A stretch of DNA of 64,000 nucleotides from Bacteroidota bacterium. Its GTDB lineage: Bacteria > Bacteroidota > Bacteroidia > Chitinophagales > Chitinophagaceae. Of this stretch, positions 34,741 through 45,257 are shown piece by piece. The DNA is taken from positions 1,375,736 through 1,439,735 of the forward strand of contig VBAR01000001.1 of NCBI GenBank assembly GCA_005882315.1, in the 5' to 3' direction. The notes beneath the pieces are model-generated. The model was not told the origin of the DNA, ran no database searches, and saw nothing but the letters and a program-made list of their open reading frames with translations. The first letter of the stretch is position 1, and every line of letters begins with the position of its first letter. A program made the position numbers and the translations under genes.

Positions 34741-36558
34741 ATGAGTATGGATATTAGAAATATTGCAATTATAGCCCACGTTGACCACGGTAAAACTACC
34801 CTGGTAGATAAGATCTTACATGCTACTAAAGTGTTCCGCGATAACCAGGAAACTGGTGAGCTTATCATGGACAGTAACGATCTGGAAAGGGAACGTGGTA
34901 TCACCATTTTCAGTAAGAATGCAGCGGTGGTGTACAAGGATGTTAAAATTAATGTTATTGATACTCCCGGTCACTCCGATTTCGGCGGTGAAGTAGAAAG
35001 GGTTTTGAAAATGGCTGATGGCGTGCTGCTGCTGGTGGATGCTTTTGAAGGTCCGATGCCGCAAACACGTTTTGTACTGCAGAAGGCCTTGCAGTTAAAT
35101 CTTCACCCGATCGTTGTAATCAATAAAGTTGACAAACCAAATTGTCGTCCAGATGAAGTGCATGATGCGGTGTTTGAATTATTCTTCAGCCTTGATGCAA
35201 CAGAAGAACAATTGCATTTTCCTACTTATTATGGTTCGGGTAAAAATGGCTGGTTCAATGATACGCTGACGCAGATCGAAGGAATCGATCCGCTGCTCGA
35301 TGGTATTTTGAAACATGTGCCTCCACCAAAAGTGAATGAAGGTTATTTGCAAATGCAGATCACTTCACTGGATTATTCTTCTTTTTTAGGCCGTATTGCG
35401 ATTGGTAAAGTAAGTCGTGGAGTAATAAAAGAAAATCAGCAGGTGGTATTGATGCAGGCAGATGGCTCAATCAAAAAGACGAAAGTTAAAGAGCTGTATG
35501 TGTTTGAAGGAATGGGCAAGAAAAGAGTAACTGAAGTAATAGCAGGTGATCTTTGTGCGGTAGTAGGAATAGAAGATTTTAATATCGGCGATACAATTGC
35601 TGATGCGGAGAACCCTGAAGCATTGCCGGTTATCAGTGTGGACGAACCAACGATGAGTATGCTGTTCAGCATTAACAACTCACCCTTCTATGGTAAAGAC
35701 GGAAAGTTTGTTACCAGCCGTCACTTACGTGACAGGCTTATGAAGGAAACAGAAAAGAATCTTGCATTAAAAGTAGAAGACACAGATAGCGGCGATAGTT
35801 TTAATGTATATGGTCGTGGTATCCTGCACTTAGGAATATTAGTTGAAACTATGCGCCGTGAAGGATATGAGTTGACAGTAGGTCAGCCGCAGGTATTGGT
35901 AAAAACGATCAACGGTGTGAAAAGTGAACCGTATGAGAATTTAGTAGTGGATGTGCCGCAGGCATTTGCCAGCAAAGTAATTGATCTCGTAACAAGACGT
36001 AAAGGCGAGATGCATGTAATGGAAACAAAAGGTGAAATGCAGCATCTTGAATTTGAAATTCCTTCAAGAGGATTGATCGGTCTACGTTCACAAATGCTCA
36101 CAAATACGGCTGGTGAAGCAGTAATGGCTCACCGCTTTACTGAATACAAACCATGGAAAGGCCCGATTCCCGGAAGAAATAACGGTGTATTACTTTCAAA
36201 ACTTCAAGATAGAACGACCGGCTATTCAATAGATAAGCTTCAGGATAGGGGAACCTTTTTTGTGGATCCGGGTGAAGAAGTGTATGCTGGACAGATCATC
36301 GCAGAAAATATTAAACCTGGTGACCTGGTAGTAAATGCTACAGAAGGAAAAAAACTGACCAACCACCGTGCAAGCGGCAGTGATGATGCTACACGCATTG
36401 CTCCTAAAACTTTAATGACACTGGAAGAATGCATGGAATACATTCAGCAGGATGAGTGTATTGAAGTAACTCCAAACTTCATCCGTATGCGGAAGGTGAT
36501 ACTGAATGAAGATGACAGAAAGAAAGTGCAGAAAAAAATGGAAGCGCAGGCAGTATAA
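34741..36558 (+). CDS. typA: Translational GTPase TypA/BipA
   Basis: A 605-residue ribosome-binding GTPase. Marks: '[10 protein letters not shown]' (G1) near residue 11, '[11 protein letters not shown]' (G2 region), '[14 protein letters not shown]' (G3), 'NKVDKPNC' (G4), elongation-factor domains II-III and V, and the unique TypA C-terminal domain. It acts in ribosome assembly and stress or cold growth. An efficient terminator follows 10 nt after its stop. Confidence 0.97.
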   Translation: MSMDIRNIAIIAHVDHGKTTLVDKILHATKVFRDNQETGELIMDSNDLERERGITIFSKNAAVVYKDVKINVIDTPGHSDFGGEVERVLKMADGVLLLVDAFEGPMPQTRFVLQKALQLNLHPIVVINKVDKPNCRPDEVHDAVFELFFSLDATEEQLHFPTYYGSGKNGWFNDTLTQIEGIDPLLDGILKHVPPPKVNEGYLQMQITSLDYSSFLGRIAIGKVSRGVIKENQQVVLMQADGSIKKTKVKELYVFEGMGKKRVTEVIAGDLCAVVGIEDFNIGDTIADAENPEALPVISVDEPTMSMLFSINNSPFYGKDGKFVTSRHLRDRLMKETEKNLALKVEDTDSGDSFNVYGRGILHLGILVETMRREGYELTVGQPQVLVKTINGVKSEPYENLVVDVPQAFASKVIDLVTRRKGEMHVMETKGEMQHLEFEIPSRGLIGLRSQMLTNTAGEAVMAHRFTEYKPWKGPIPGRNNGVLLSKLQDRTTGYSIDKLQDRGTFFVDPGEEVYAGQIIAENIKPGDLVVNATEGKKLTNHRASGSDDATRIAPKTLMTLEECMEYIQQDECIEVTPNFIRMRKVILNEDDRKKVQKKMEAQAV

Positions 36559-36568
36559 ATTATTCACG

Positions 36569-36596
36569 AAAAGAAGTCCACGGACTTCTTTTTTTA
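36569..36596 (+). terminator. Bidirectional terminator after typA
   Basis: An 11-base-pair hairpin (36569-36579 with 36582-36592) runs into a T-run on the plus strand. It lies 10 nt after the typA stop and, read on the minus strand, 9 nt after the stop of the convergent LytTR regulator, whose strand also ends in TTTT. Confidence 0.85.
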
Positions 36597-36601
36597 TTTC
36601 A

Positions 36602-37348
36602 TCATATTCTTTCCAGCACTTTCATAAAATCCTGCTTACGGCTACGGGCTACAGGGATATTTTTTCCATTGCTCATGATCACTTCACCACCTTCACCACG
36701 AATGTACTTTTGTACAAATTTTAAATTAATAAGAAATGAATGGTGAACACGGAAAAATTCGCCGCTGCCCTGTAACACTTCTTCCGCTTCCTTCAGTGTT
36801 TTGGAAGTAAGCAGTGGTTTTGTTTGTGTGGTAAAATGAAAAGTGCAGTAAGGACCATCACTTTCGCAGTATAAGATCTCTTCGGAGTTCAACATAATTA
36901 ACCCTTCGAGTGTAGGTACAGCAAAACGTTTGGATTCTTTTTTTAGGTTTAATGAAGAAAGCAACTGCTCTACACGAGATGATGTTTTCTGTGCATTCTG
37001 TTGTTTTGCTTTTTCAACAGCTTCAATCAGTTCATTTTTATCGATAGGCTTTAACAGATAATCCAGTGCACTGTGCTTGATTGCTTTTATGGCGTATTCG
37101 TTATAAGCAGTGGTAAAAACAATTCCAAAGTTTTTATGCGTAGTACGTTCAAGAAACTCAAAACCATTCATGCCTGGCATTTCAATATCAAGAAATAAAA
37201 TATCAGGACTATTTTTATCCATTGACTCCAAAGCTTCTGCACCGTTTGAAAAAGTAGCTGTTATTTCCACATCGGAGCAGTATTTGCCCAATAATGTAGT
37301 TAGTACTTCCCGGCAATGTTTTTCATCATCAATTATAACTGCTTTCAT
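36602..37348 (-). CDS. LytTR-family response regulator
   Basis: A 248-residue regulator: receiver domain (residues 1-120; 'IIDDEKHC', phosphoacceptor in 'LFLDIEMPGMNG', Lys in 'LLKPID') and C-terminal LytTR DNA-binding domain ('LEGLIMLNSEEILYCES', 'RVHHSFLINLKFVQKYIRGEGG' fragments). It partners the propeller sensor kinase encoded directly upstream. Two starts are possible: the ATG at 37366, overlapping the kinase stop by 8 nt, or the ATG at 37348 ('MKAVIIDDE'), chosen because the receiver fold begins there. Confidence 0.92.
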   Translation of the reverse strand: MKAVIIDDEKHCREVLTTLLGKYCSDVEITATFSNGAEALESMDKNSPDILFLDIEMPGMNGFEFLERTTHKNFGIVFTTAYNEYAIKAIKHSALDYLLKPIDKNELIEAVEKAKQQNAQKTSSRVEQLLSSLNLKKESKRFAVPTLEGLIMLNSEEILYCESDGPYCTFHFTTQTKPLLTSKTLKEAEEVLQGSGEFFRVHHSFLINLKFVQKYIRGEGGEVIMSNGKNIPVARSRKQDFMKVLERI

Positions 37349-37358
37349 AACTTCTATT

Positions 37359-40300
37359 TTAATCATTGTGACTTGTCTTGTATTTCAATTGTAACAGGAC
37401 TGATGTTCCAATCGTTTTTTCATTACCATTTTTTAAATCTTCGATCTTTACCCGTGCATCTACATTATATATCTTATTTACCATATCCAACCGCTTGGCG
37501 GTGATCTTCATGCCATGTGATTTTTTATGACTGCTGAATTTACTTTTTAAATGCTCAGCTTCTTCCCTTCCTACACCGTTATCTTCAACTTTAATAAATA
37601 ACTCACCGTTATTTTTCCAGATATCAATTTCCAATTTGCTGCCCGGCTCCTTGCGATGTAATAATCCGTGCCAGATGGCATTTTCCACATAAGGCTGAAC
37701 GATCATCGGCGGAACGATTACGGATGAAGGATTAACGTCTAATGCAGTGCTTATTTTATATTCAAATACATTATCAAAACGAATTGCTTCCATTTCAACA
37801 TACAGTTGTAATGCTTTGATCTCGTTTTCCAGTAATACCCATTCTTCTCTTGAGTTGTCAAGTATCAATCTCATCAATCTTGAAAAACGGGTAAGATATT
37901 GCGATGCATTATCAGGATCGTTCTTTAAAATAAAGTTATTGATGGAGTTCAGGCTATTGAACATAAAATGCGGATTCATTTGTGCTCTTAAAGCCTGCAT
38001 TTCCATTTCAGCTGTTTGTCGTTGTGTTTCCAGTAGACTTTTTTCTGCTTTTTGTTTTTCTGCTTCGGCTTTTGCCCGAACGATACGGTTAGCACATAAA
38101 GAAGCAATAGTTGATAAAATGAAAAGATGTTTATGTGTAAAGAAATTCCTTTTTGAATTTTCACTGTCAATTACACCATATACTTTTCCATCGGAAATAA
38201 GTGGCACGGCGATCTCTGAAAAACGCCTCACATCATCTACAATATACCTTTCGTCTTTTGAAGTATCATGAATAACTTCTGCTTTACCTGTTTTCGCTAC
38301 ATGACCTACAATACCTTCCCCGATCGGGACTTCAATGGGGTTAAGAATTTTATTTTCTTTCGTTGTCTTGGGTCCCCATGCTGCTTTTTGCACTAACACA
38401 TTTCTTTTTTCATCCAGTAAATAGATCACACAATCTTCAAAATTCAATCGGCCAATACAATTACGGGCAACATCCCATAAGGTATCATCAATCGTACTTT
38501 GTTCATTTAAAGAAGTAGCAAAATAATTTATTGCCTGTTCGGTCTCTAGCTGTTCTTTCTGTTGTTTAATTTTATTCGTTCGGCTACGGATGAAGAAATA
38601 GATAATGCTTGCCAGCAAAAAAATATAAGCTGCAATAAAACCCGTGCTCTTCCACCAGGGTGTTTTTATTATAATGGAAAATGAATTGGACGCTTCAATC
38701 CATTTGACACCATCCCTTGTAGCACGAACAAAAAATGTATAAGTGCCGGGCGACAGGTTTGTGTAAGCCACCTGTTGCGGAGATGTCGTTCTTTTCCAGT
38801 CTTTATCAGCACCGGTTAATTTATACTCATATAAAATATTCTTATTGCTGTATAAATCAACAGCCGAAAAGCCGAACAATAAATTATTCTGTGAATAGGG
38901 TAATGCAATTTTTTCGTTGCCTGAAAAACTCATCGTTTCATTACCTGCGATGAATGAACTGATATTAACAGAAAGCGGAATACTCAGTTTTTCCAATTCA
39001 TCAGGTTTGAAATAGCTTAACCCCAGGTCACTTCCCCAAAACTGTTCACCATCTGTGGATTGGTAATATGAAAGCAAACGAAAGCCGCCCGGATTAAGCC
39101 CTGCGCTTTCATCATATTTTGTAAAGCTGCTGTCTTTGGCGTTATACCTGAGCAATGTATTATCATTACCGATCCAGATATTATTTTTATCATCATTTAG
39201 TAAACCAAAACAACGGTCATTGGCTAATCCGTTTTGCCTTCTATAAATTTTAATAATTGAATCGCCTTTTATCAAATTCAGACCATTACTTGTTCCTGCA
39301 TAAACAACTTCATTTTTATCTTCAGCAAAACATAAGACACCATTAAAGGATAAACCATTTTCTGTAGAAAATTTAGTCAATTGATCTGTGTTTTGACGAT
39401 AACGAAATGCTCCCCTGTTCGTTCCAATCCATGTTTCAGAAGGATTACGAAACCAAACATTGTAGCAATAAATCTTTTCAAGTTGTTTTAATGCATGTTG
39501 TTCATCTGCCTTTTCTACAGCCATCTTATCAGGATCAATGATACATAACCCGCCTGCAGTTGCTACCCACAATTTATTATCGGGTGATAAAACGATATTA
39601 TTTACCCAGTTTCCGGGCAGATTATTGGGAGCTGTTTTTTTATCCGCACTAAAATACTTTATCACTTCTCTTTTTTTGTTCAACACCACAATTCCGTAAC
39701 GGTTTAGTCCAACCCAGAGATTATCATTCTTATCAAAACATAATGCCCGTACTTCTTCAACCCCGTTTAAAGGGGCATTATTAATAATACCATATTCATG
39801 AAATTTTGCTGTATTCATTTCACGGTTCCACTCTATCAGACCGGTTTGTGTGCCCAACCAGTAATTGCCATTTTTATGACGGGTTATATAATTTACAAAG
39901 CCATGAAATATTTTACCTGTAACTGTTTCCTGGAATGCAGAACGATAACCGGCTAGTTGATAGTTGATATTAAAATAATTTAAACCTGCAGAACGGGTAG
40001 TGATATAAACATATCCTCCGCTGTCAGTAAATACATGTGCGGTATTGTTGGCAGAAATGCTTCTCACATTAAGCGGATCATGACCGTAGCGATAGATCTT
40101 TTCATGTTCAGCATCGAAAATGTACACACCACCATATCCGCTGGTCATGATGAATCTTCCATCAGCCAATTTTCTCATATGGCGCAGGTAGCCAAATATA
40201 TCCTGACCATACTGGTCTTTTAGATCTCCATAATTATGGACAACTTCGTTTTTACCGAGATCCACTTTCAACAACTCTCTGTCATGTCCAGTTGTTACCA

Positions 40301-40940
40301 ATAGTTCGTTATTATTTAGCCACGCAGCACCGATGATATCGTGTATAAATACAGAATTTAAAACCTTCAATTGTCCTATATCAAATACACATAACCTGTC
40401 AGCGCCTACAAGAATTACGGTATCATTATTATCGCTCTTTACCTGTACATAACCTTTCAGCAAGGCCGTGTCTTCATTCCATTGTAATTTTTCAAATGTG
40501 TGAGGTTTCTGTTTGCTGAGTGTAAAAATCTTACTACCGGATACGGCACAGAAACCCCGTTGCTTGGTTTTAAAAAAAGTAATGGGGGTTATTTCTTTGC
40601 CATCTTCCAAAATAGAAATAGGAATGAAATTTCTTTTTTCGTCAATCAATGTAATTTTTCCTGCTATATCACGGACCCATATCTGGTTATAATCATCCAT
40701 GTACAATGAAGAAATATTGTTGCTGCTTAGCGTAGGGTAATCTTCTTTATAGTATTTTTTTATTGTGTATCCGTCGTAGCTATTCAAACCTTCGGCCGTA
40801 CCGATCCATAAGATGCCATTTTTGTCTCTTGCTGCTGAAGACACAAGATTATCGCTAAGCCCGTTTGAAGTGTTGAGGTGAAAAAATGAAATATCCTGTG
40901 CCGGTATATTGTTTATACATACCAGCAAAGCAACTACCAA
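37359..40940 (-). CDS. Propeller-type sensor histidine kinase (LytS-like)
   Basis: A 1193-residue sensor. N-terminal signal-like hydrophobic segment; two-component-regulator propeller repeats (Reg_prop: 'GLSDNLVSSAARDKNGILWIGT' and later 'DKNDNLWVGL', 'DKNNIWIGND'); Y_Y_Y domain about 695-760; one transmembrane helix about 765-790; GAF domain about 815-950; His kinase of the LytS/YehU class with 'QMNPHFMFNSLNSI' (His991) and the N-box 'ENAIWHGL'. A GAF between the propeller and kinase is unusual. The frame is open upstream of the TTG at 40940 without any ATG before a stop; a non-ATG start around ATC 40971 would give a better signal peptide. It is coupled to the LytTR regulator downstream. Confidence 0.92.
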   Translation of the reverse strand: MVVALLVCINNIPAQDISFFHLNTSNGLSDNLVSSAARDKNGILWIGTAEGLNSYDGYTIKKYYKEDYPTLSSNNISSLYMDDYNQIWVRDIAGKITLIDEKRNFIPISILEDGKEITPITFFKTKQRGFCAVSGSKIFTLSKQKPHTFEKLQWNEDTALLKGYVQVKSDNNDTVILVGADRLCVFDIGQLKVLNSVFIHDIIGAAWLNNNELLVTTGHDRELLKVDLGKNEVVHNYGDLKDQYGQDIFGYLRHMRKLADGRFIMTSGYGGVYIFDAEHEKIYRYGHDPLNVRSISANNTAHVFTDSGGYVYITTRSAGLNYFNINYQLAGYRSAFQETVTGKIFHGFVNYITRHKNGNYWLGTQTGLIEWNREMNTAKFHEYGIINNAPLNGVEEVRALCFDKNDNLWVGLNRYGIVVLNKKREVIKYFSADKKTAPNNLPGNWVNNIVLSPDNKLWVATAGGLCIIDPDKMAVEKADEQHALKQLEKIYCYNVWFRNPSETWIGTNRGAFRYRQNTDQLTKFSTENGLSFNGVLCFAEDKNEVVYAGTSNGLNLIKGDSIIKIYRRQNGLANDRCFGLLNDDKNNIWIGNDNTLLRYNAKDSSFTKYDESAGLNPGGFRLLSYYQSTDGEQFWGSDLGLSYFKPDELEKLSIPLSVNISSFIAGNETMSFSGNEKIALPYSQNNLLFGFSAVDLYSNKNILYEYKLTGADKDWKRTTSPQQVAYTNLSPGTYTFFVRATRDGVKWIEASNSFSIIIKTPWWKSTGFIAAYIFLLASIIYFFIRSRTNKIKQQKEQLETEQAINYFATSLNEQSTIDDTLWDVARNCIGRLNFEDCVIYLLDEKRNVLVQKAAWGPKTTKENKILNPIEVPIGEGIVGHVAKTGKAEVIHDTSKDERYIVDDVRRFSEIAVPLISDGKVYGVIDSENSKRNFFTHKHLFILSTIASLCANRIVRAKAEAEKQKAEKSLLETQRQTAEMEMQALRAQMNPHFMFNSLNSINNFILKNDPDNASQYLTRFSRLMRLILDNSREEWVLLENEIKALQLYVEMEAIRFDNVFEYKISTALDVNPSSVIVPPMIVQPYVENAIWHGLLHRKEPGSKLEIDIWKNNGELFIKVEDNGVGREEAEHLKSKFSSHKKSHGMKITAKRLDMVNKIYNVDARVKIEDLKNGNEKTIGTSVLLQLKYKTSHND

Positions 40941-41034
40941 AATGAGCCGCGGAAAAACGAGTTGGAACCTGATTGTAGCCAGAAAAAATGTTTTTGTTTG
41001 GGTTTATAAGTTAGTAAAATATTTTGGTTACCTC

Positions 41035-43947
41035 TTATCTGATAACTAATTCCTGCATATGTTCAACTCTTTTGTCCAGCATTATACTGAGATAATACAA
41101 TCCCGGCTGTAAACCCGTAGTACTTATTGTATTATTCCATTTGCCCGTTTGAGTCGATGGAAAGTTTTTAGTACTGACAATTGCCCCTGCTTCATTAGTA
41201 ATTACTACATCCGTTTCACCATTATATTTCTGATTTACTTCAAATTGTATTAAGCCATTAGATACAGAGTGAATATGTATCATTGATCTTTTACCACCAG
41301 GTGGAGGAAGGAAGTGTTTTGCCGGCAATTTAGTTAATGAATTAATTTCCGATACAAAAAAGCCTGCCACACCACCGCTACCACAAGGGCCGATTGCTGC
41401 ACGAAATGAAGTCATCTCTCTTGCTGTAAAACCCGGTTGTAATAAAACTTCATTTCCTCCACGCATTTGTACCTTACTTCCTTCTGATGTAAGCAATGAT
41501 GCTGTTGATGAAATATTGTTAGATGCTTCATGAAATTCCTGCCCCTCGAGTGTACCTGTAATATTTAGATCAGTTACACAGGTACTATATAGGTCGCTGC
41601 TCCATACTCCACGGCCAAATGTTGATGCCCGTATCCTGTTATCTGCTTCGGAAAGAATAAGATCGGTTATAGGAACATAAGGAAGATTATTATAAAAAGG
41701 AACCCAATCAGTCATCGTTGTACTGCGATAGTAAACACCGTTATCAGTTCCGATATAGGCATTGTTGTTAATATCAATTGCAATACAATTTATCGGCAGG
41801 TTTGGTAATGTTCCATTTCGTGGAAACCAATTAGCGCCGGCATCATTGGAATAATAAACTTTCACTCCATCCATATAACCACCAAAAGTGACCCATACAT
41901 TATTTGAATTATTGGGATCAACATTAATGGAAGTGATTTTTGGATAACTATTCGGGAACCCCGGGTTATTACTTATTATTCCTGCTCCTGCCCAGGTTGC
42001 ACCACCATCATCACTTCTTCTTAAGACACCAGATGTAGCCTGGTAACTATTACCACCGGCCATATATACACGGTTGCCATTACTTGGGCAGGTGCGTATA
42101 AACCATCCGCCATTCAGGTTAGGAGTCATTGTCCAGGTATTCGGTGATATTGCATTGGTTGTTCTCCAGAAAGAATCGGCAGCAAAGAAAAGTGCATTGC
42201 CTAATGAAGTATGTACAGCCATACTCGGTGCAAAATTATTTGTGTTCGGTGGAGTGATATCAATTGAATTGGAACCTCCATTTGTAAATCTTGTAATGGT
42301 TGAATTGATCACCGCATAAAAAATCGAAGAGTTTGCATTATCATACCCTACTGTAAAACCATCTGCCCCGCTGGTGCGGTCAAATGTAGAAGTGTTGCCA
42401 TTTCTTTTCTTAGTACCATTGTCTTGCAAGCCGCCAATTATTTCAATATAGTCATCTGGGTTTACATCTATCCGGTAAAACTGGCTATTACTCATTCCTT
42501 CAAAATGGGTGGTCCAGTTAGCACCATTATCAGTACTGCTAAAAACGCCACCATCATTGGCTACCCATAATTTATTATCTGCCGGATGAAAACCAACTTC
42601 ATGAACATCTTCATGTATTCCAGTACCACGAAAGGCCCAGTTGGCACCGGCATCTAAACTGCGCCATGTTTCAATGGCACCAACTACAACCGTATTACTT
42701 GTAATATTGCTTACTGCAACTGTAAGATCGTAGGATGACTGGCTTGCATTATCACTTCCGTCACTGGCCCTGCCCAGTATATTAGGTGAATTGCTTTGCG
42801 ATACAAAACTATCACCTGAGTCCCCACTTCTGAACAATCCTTTATACGTACCGCCTGCATTTTGTACGCCGCCACATAATATATATACAACCGATGAATT
42901 AGAAGGGGCTACTGCCAAGTCCACTCTTGAAGTAGGATTGTTTATCTGTCCTGTAATGACAGGATCATCAACAAAGGTGTTACCTGAGTTTGTGCTTTTA
43001 AAAAATTTGGCTGTATTTCCATCTAATGAAACAGCATAACAAATAGTTGAACTGCCGGGTTTGAATTTAAGATTATAGAAACGGCCTTCATCTTCAACCA
43101 ATGTCCAACTTGTACCCCCATCACCTGTTCTGAAAATACCCTGGTTAGTACAGGCAAATAATGTATCAGGATTAGTAGGATGCATTGTAAGACGATAACC
43201 TACTAATGTAGAATAATTAGCTCCGGGAAATACTCCCATCTTTGTCCAGCTTGCTCCGCCATTGGTTGTTTTTAAAACACCAATTGATAAACGCATATAT
43301 CCAAAATCATCTACTAATCCGCTTGTATTGCTGTCACCATCACCTGTAAGTATATAAATGTTATTTGTATTTTCCGGGTTGATAGCAATACCACTTATAC
43401 CAAGACAAGGAATATCAGGTGTAAGATTTGACCAGCTTGTTCCAGCATTTGTTGTTCTCCATAATCCACCGCCTGCACTGCCTGCATAAACAATATCTGC
43501 ATCTGTTGGATGAAAAGCGAGACGATCGACACGACCAATTCCAACTGTTGTATTGTTAGGCCCTACCAATGTCCAGTTACCGGAAGCTGTTTGTGTAGCA
43601 TTTGAAAGATTATTACTTGTACCTGCTGAACGTAAAGAACGATTTTGTTGCAAGCCTGTTGCTTCTATTAATTTTTGATTGATGTTTACAAAATCTCCGT
43701 TAATGCCAATACGACTGCTCATATACCATTCCCATCTTTTCCAATGTTTAAGATCACGGTTTGCATTTCTTTGCCCCAGCCGGTTGATGGTTTCAGGATT
43801 TTTGTAATAAGTATTTATCACACTCATTACATCATTTAAATTAGTTTTTCCTTGTAGTTGTTGTTTCAATACAAGATCTTCCTGTGCATCGGCAGCTGAA
43901 ATAAAAATCAGCAATAAACTAAAAAGAGTTAAAAGTCTTTTTTTCAT
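41035..43947 (-). CDS. T9SS-type secreted BNR/propeller-repeat protein
   Basis: A 970-residue exported protein. Signal peptide cut near 'SAADAQ' (residue 21). Multiple BNR/sortilin-like repeats with 'GGLWRTTNAGTSW', 'GVLKTTNGGASW', 'GIFRTGDGGTSW', 'GGVFSSTDNGANW' and similar, forming two beta-propellers. A '3-coathanger' type segment ('LLQPGFTAREMTSF') and a C-terminal beta domain with 'LQPGLYYLSIMLD' precede the end, which is a type IX secretion sorting domain by pattern. Likely surface-attached or secreted glycosidase-like or binding protein. It follows the tail-fibre-like gene by 34 nt. Confidence 0.88.
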   Translation of the reverse strand: MKKRLLTLFSLLLIFISAADAQEDLVLKQQLQGKTNLNDVMSVINTYYKNPETINRLGQRNANRDLKHWKRWEWYMSSRIGINGDFVNINQKLIEATGLQQNRSLRSAGTSNNLSNATQTASGNWTLVGPNNTTVGIGRVDRLAFHPTDADIVYAGSAGGGLWRTTNAGTSWSNLTPDIPCLGISGIAINPENTNNIYILTGDGDSNTSGLVDDFGYMRLSIGVLKTTNGGASWTKMGVFPGANYSTLVGYRLTMHPTNPDTLFACTNQGIFRTGDGGTSWTLVEDEGRFYNLKFKPGSSTICYAVSLDGNTAKFFKSTNSGNTFVDDPVITGQINNPTSRVDLAVAPSNSSVVYILCGGVQNAGGTYKGLFRSGDSGDSFVSQSNSPNILGRASDGSDNASQSSYDLTVAVSNITSNTVVVGAIETWRSLDAGANWAFRGTGIHEDVHEVGFHPADNKLWVANDGGVFSSTDNGANWTTHFEGMSNSQFYRIDVNPDDYIEIIGGLQDNGTKKRNGNTSTFDRTSGADGFTVGYDNANSSIFYAVINSTITRFTNGGSNSIDITPPNTNNFAPSMAVHTSLGNALFFAADSFWRTTNAISPNTWTMTPNLNGGWFIRTCPSNGNRVYMAGGNSYQATSGVLRRSDDGGATWAGAGIISNNPGFPNSYPKITSINVDPNNSNNVWVTFGGYMDGVKVYYSNDAGANWFPRNGTLPNLPINCIAIDINNNAYIGTDNGVYYRSTTMTDWVPFYNNLPYVPITDLILSEADNRIRASTFGRGVWSSDLYSTCVTDLNITGTLEGQEFHEASNNISSTASLLTSEGSKVQMRGGNEVLLQPGFTAREMTSFRAAIGPCGSGGVAGFFVSEINSLTKLPAKHFLPPPGGKRSMIHIHSVSNGLIQFEVNQKYNGETDVVITNEAGAIVSTKNFPSTQTGKWNNTISTTGLQPGLYYLSIMLDKRVEHMQELVIR

Positions 43948-43981
43948 ACAGATTGTTTTGCAGTTTTTTAAAAGCGATGAT

Positions 43982-45118
43982 TTAATTTGCTGCTTTTAAT
44001 TTTTCGATCTCTTTTTTCAGTTCAATAATGTATAAAGTGAGTTCTTCGATCTTTTCCATTTGTAATTTTTGCATTTCACCCACATTGACGCCGTTTGATT
44101 CTACTTCTTTTGCGGAAGGAATACCCGGTAAGTGATTATTCTTTTTTATAAACTCTTCCACTTCATTTAAACCACGCAGCTTGTATTGATTATTGAAAAC
44201 ATAATCAGGCCAGTTGGGAACTAACCGAACAAGCAATTCAGTACATATAGCTTTGCCATCTACAGCTAATTTGTAACCACCGGGTGTTACTGTTTCACCG
44301 ATCCTTACAGCGCCAAGGATAACGGCATTGCCATCTACACCAAGGCGGTGTGAGCTGTTGAAGTTGGTTGCATCACCAATGAAAACATTACCACCACCAT
44401 TTTGTAAATACAAATGGCCACCAGCTCCATTATTACGAACCTGGATTTCATTATTATCCAAAACCATATTTGTACTTCCTTGCGTACCCATCATCATGTA
44501 TCCGCTTTGAGCATCGGGTAGCCCCACATCATTACCTGAAGTGATCTGTAGTTTGGTGCCTGCCTCATCAGCTCCATTCCCTAACTGCACTTTACTTCCA
44601 TCTCTTCCGAGAAATAAAGTAGAAACGACCCCATTATTACGAGCAAGAATTTCATTATTATCAATTACAAGATTTTCGGCTGTTTCAATTCCAAGCATTA
44701 TAAATCCGTGTTGTGTAGAACTGGCATCAGTACCACCCACTATTTGAAGTTTGCTTATTGGATCCGCTTGGCTAATACCTATATTACCAGCCGGTGAAAT
44801 ATACATCCGGCTTATACTGCTGGTTTCAAGGATAAGCTTACCAGTAGGGTTACTATTATAAGTACCCAGTTTAAAATCATTGCCATCAATCATCATAAAC
44901 CCTTTTGATGTTAATGCCTTACGAAACCGGATAGTTGGGTTATCGGCATCATCATCGTCAATTAATATGGCAAAATTTGTTGCCGCACCGGTCAGGTCTA
45001 TATGCAATTTGCCGGCAGGAGCAGTAGTACCTATCCCAACATTTTGGGCTTTAACTGAAATAACAAAGAACACAGGGATAACAAAAAGTAACGAGCTTTT
45101 GAATGATTTAATAAGCAT
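43982..45118 (-). CDS. Tail-fibre-like secreted coiled-coil protein
   Basis: A 378-residue exported protein. Signal peptide ends near 'SVKAQ' (residue 25). The body has 'NVGIGTTAPAGKLHI' and repeated blocks of the type 'GFIMLGIETAENLVIDNNEI' and 'GYMMMGTQGSTNMVLDNNEI' (fragments), a duplication of about 70 residues. The C-terminus is a conserved 'HLPGIPSAKEVESNGVNVGEM' box (fragments) and a coiled coil 'LQMEKIEELTLYIIELKKEIEKL' (fragments), as in Bacteroidetes tail-fibre-domain/peptidase-S74-like surface proteins. A trimeric fibre is likely. The downstream neighbour is the BNR protein, perhaps co-secreted. Confidence 0.8.
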   Translation of the reverse strand: MLIKSFKSSLLFVIPVFFVISVKAQNVGIGTTAPAGKLHIDLTGAATNFAILIDDDDADNPTIRFRKALTSKGFMMIDGNDFKLGTYNSNPTGKLILETSSISRMYISPAGNIGISQADPISKLQIVGGTDASSTQHGFIMLGIETAENLVIDNNEILARNNGVVSTLFLGRDGSKVQLGNGADEAGTKLQITSGNDVGLPDAQSGYMMMGTQGSTNMVLDNNEIQVRNNGAGGHLYLQNGGGNVFIGDATNFNSSHRLGVDGNAVILGAVRIGETVTPGGYKLAVDGKAICTELLVRLVPNWPDYVFNNQYKLRGLNEVEEFIKKNNHLPGIPSAKEVESNGVNVGEMQKLQMEKIEELTLYIIELKKEIEKLKAAN

Positions 45119-45235
45119 GGTCTGGAATTTTCAACAAATTCAGGCAGAAAATCCGCATTATTCAGCTACGGTTACTGTTTGGTGATGCCCGGTTAATAAT
45201 CTGCGGTAAATAGGCTGCTAAAAATCCGGTTGGCT

Positions 45236-45243
45236 TATCTTTG
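45236..45243 (+). promoter_or_regulatory. Bacteroidetes -7 box (TATCTTTG)
   Basis: A perfect TAnnTTTG match ending 14 nt before the GTG at 45258, in the divergent gap with the tail-fibre-like gene. No strong -33 element is visible. Leader length would be under 12 nt. Confidence 0.5.
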
Positions 45244-45257
45244 TCAAAATTTCTATA

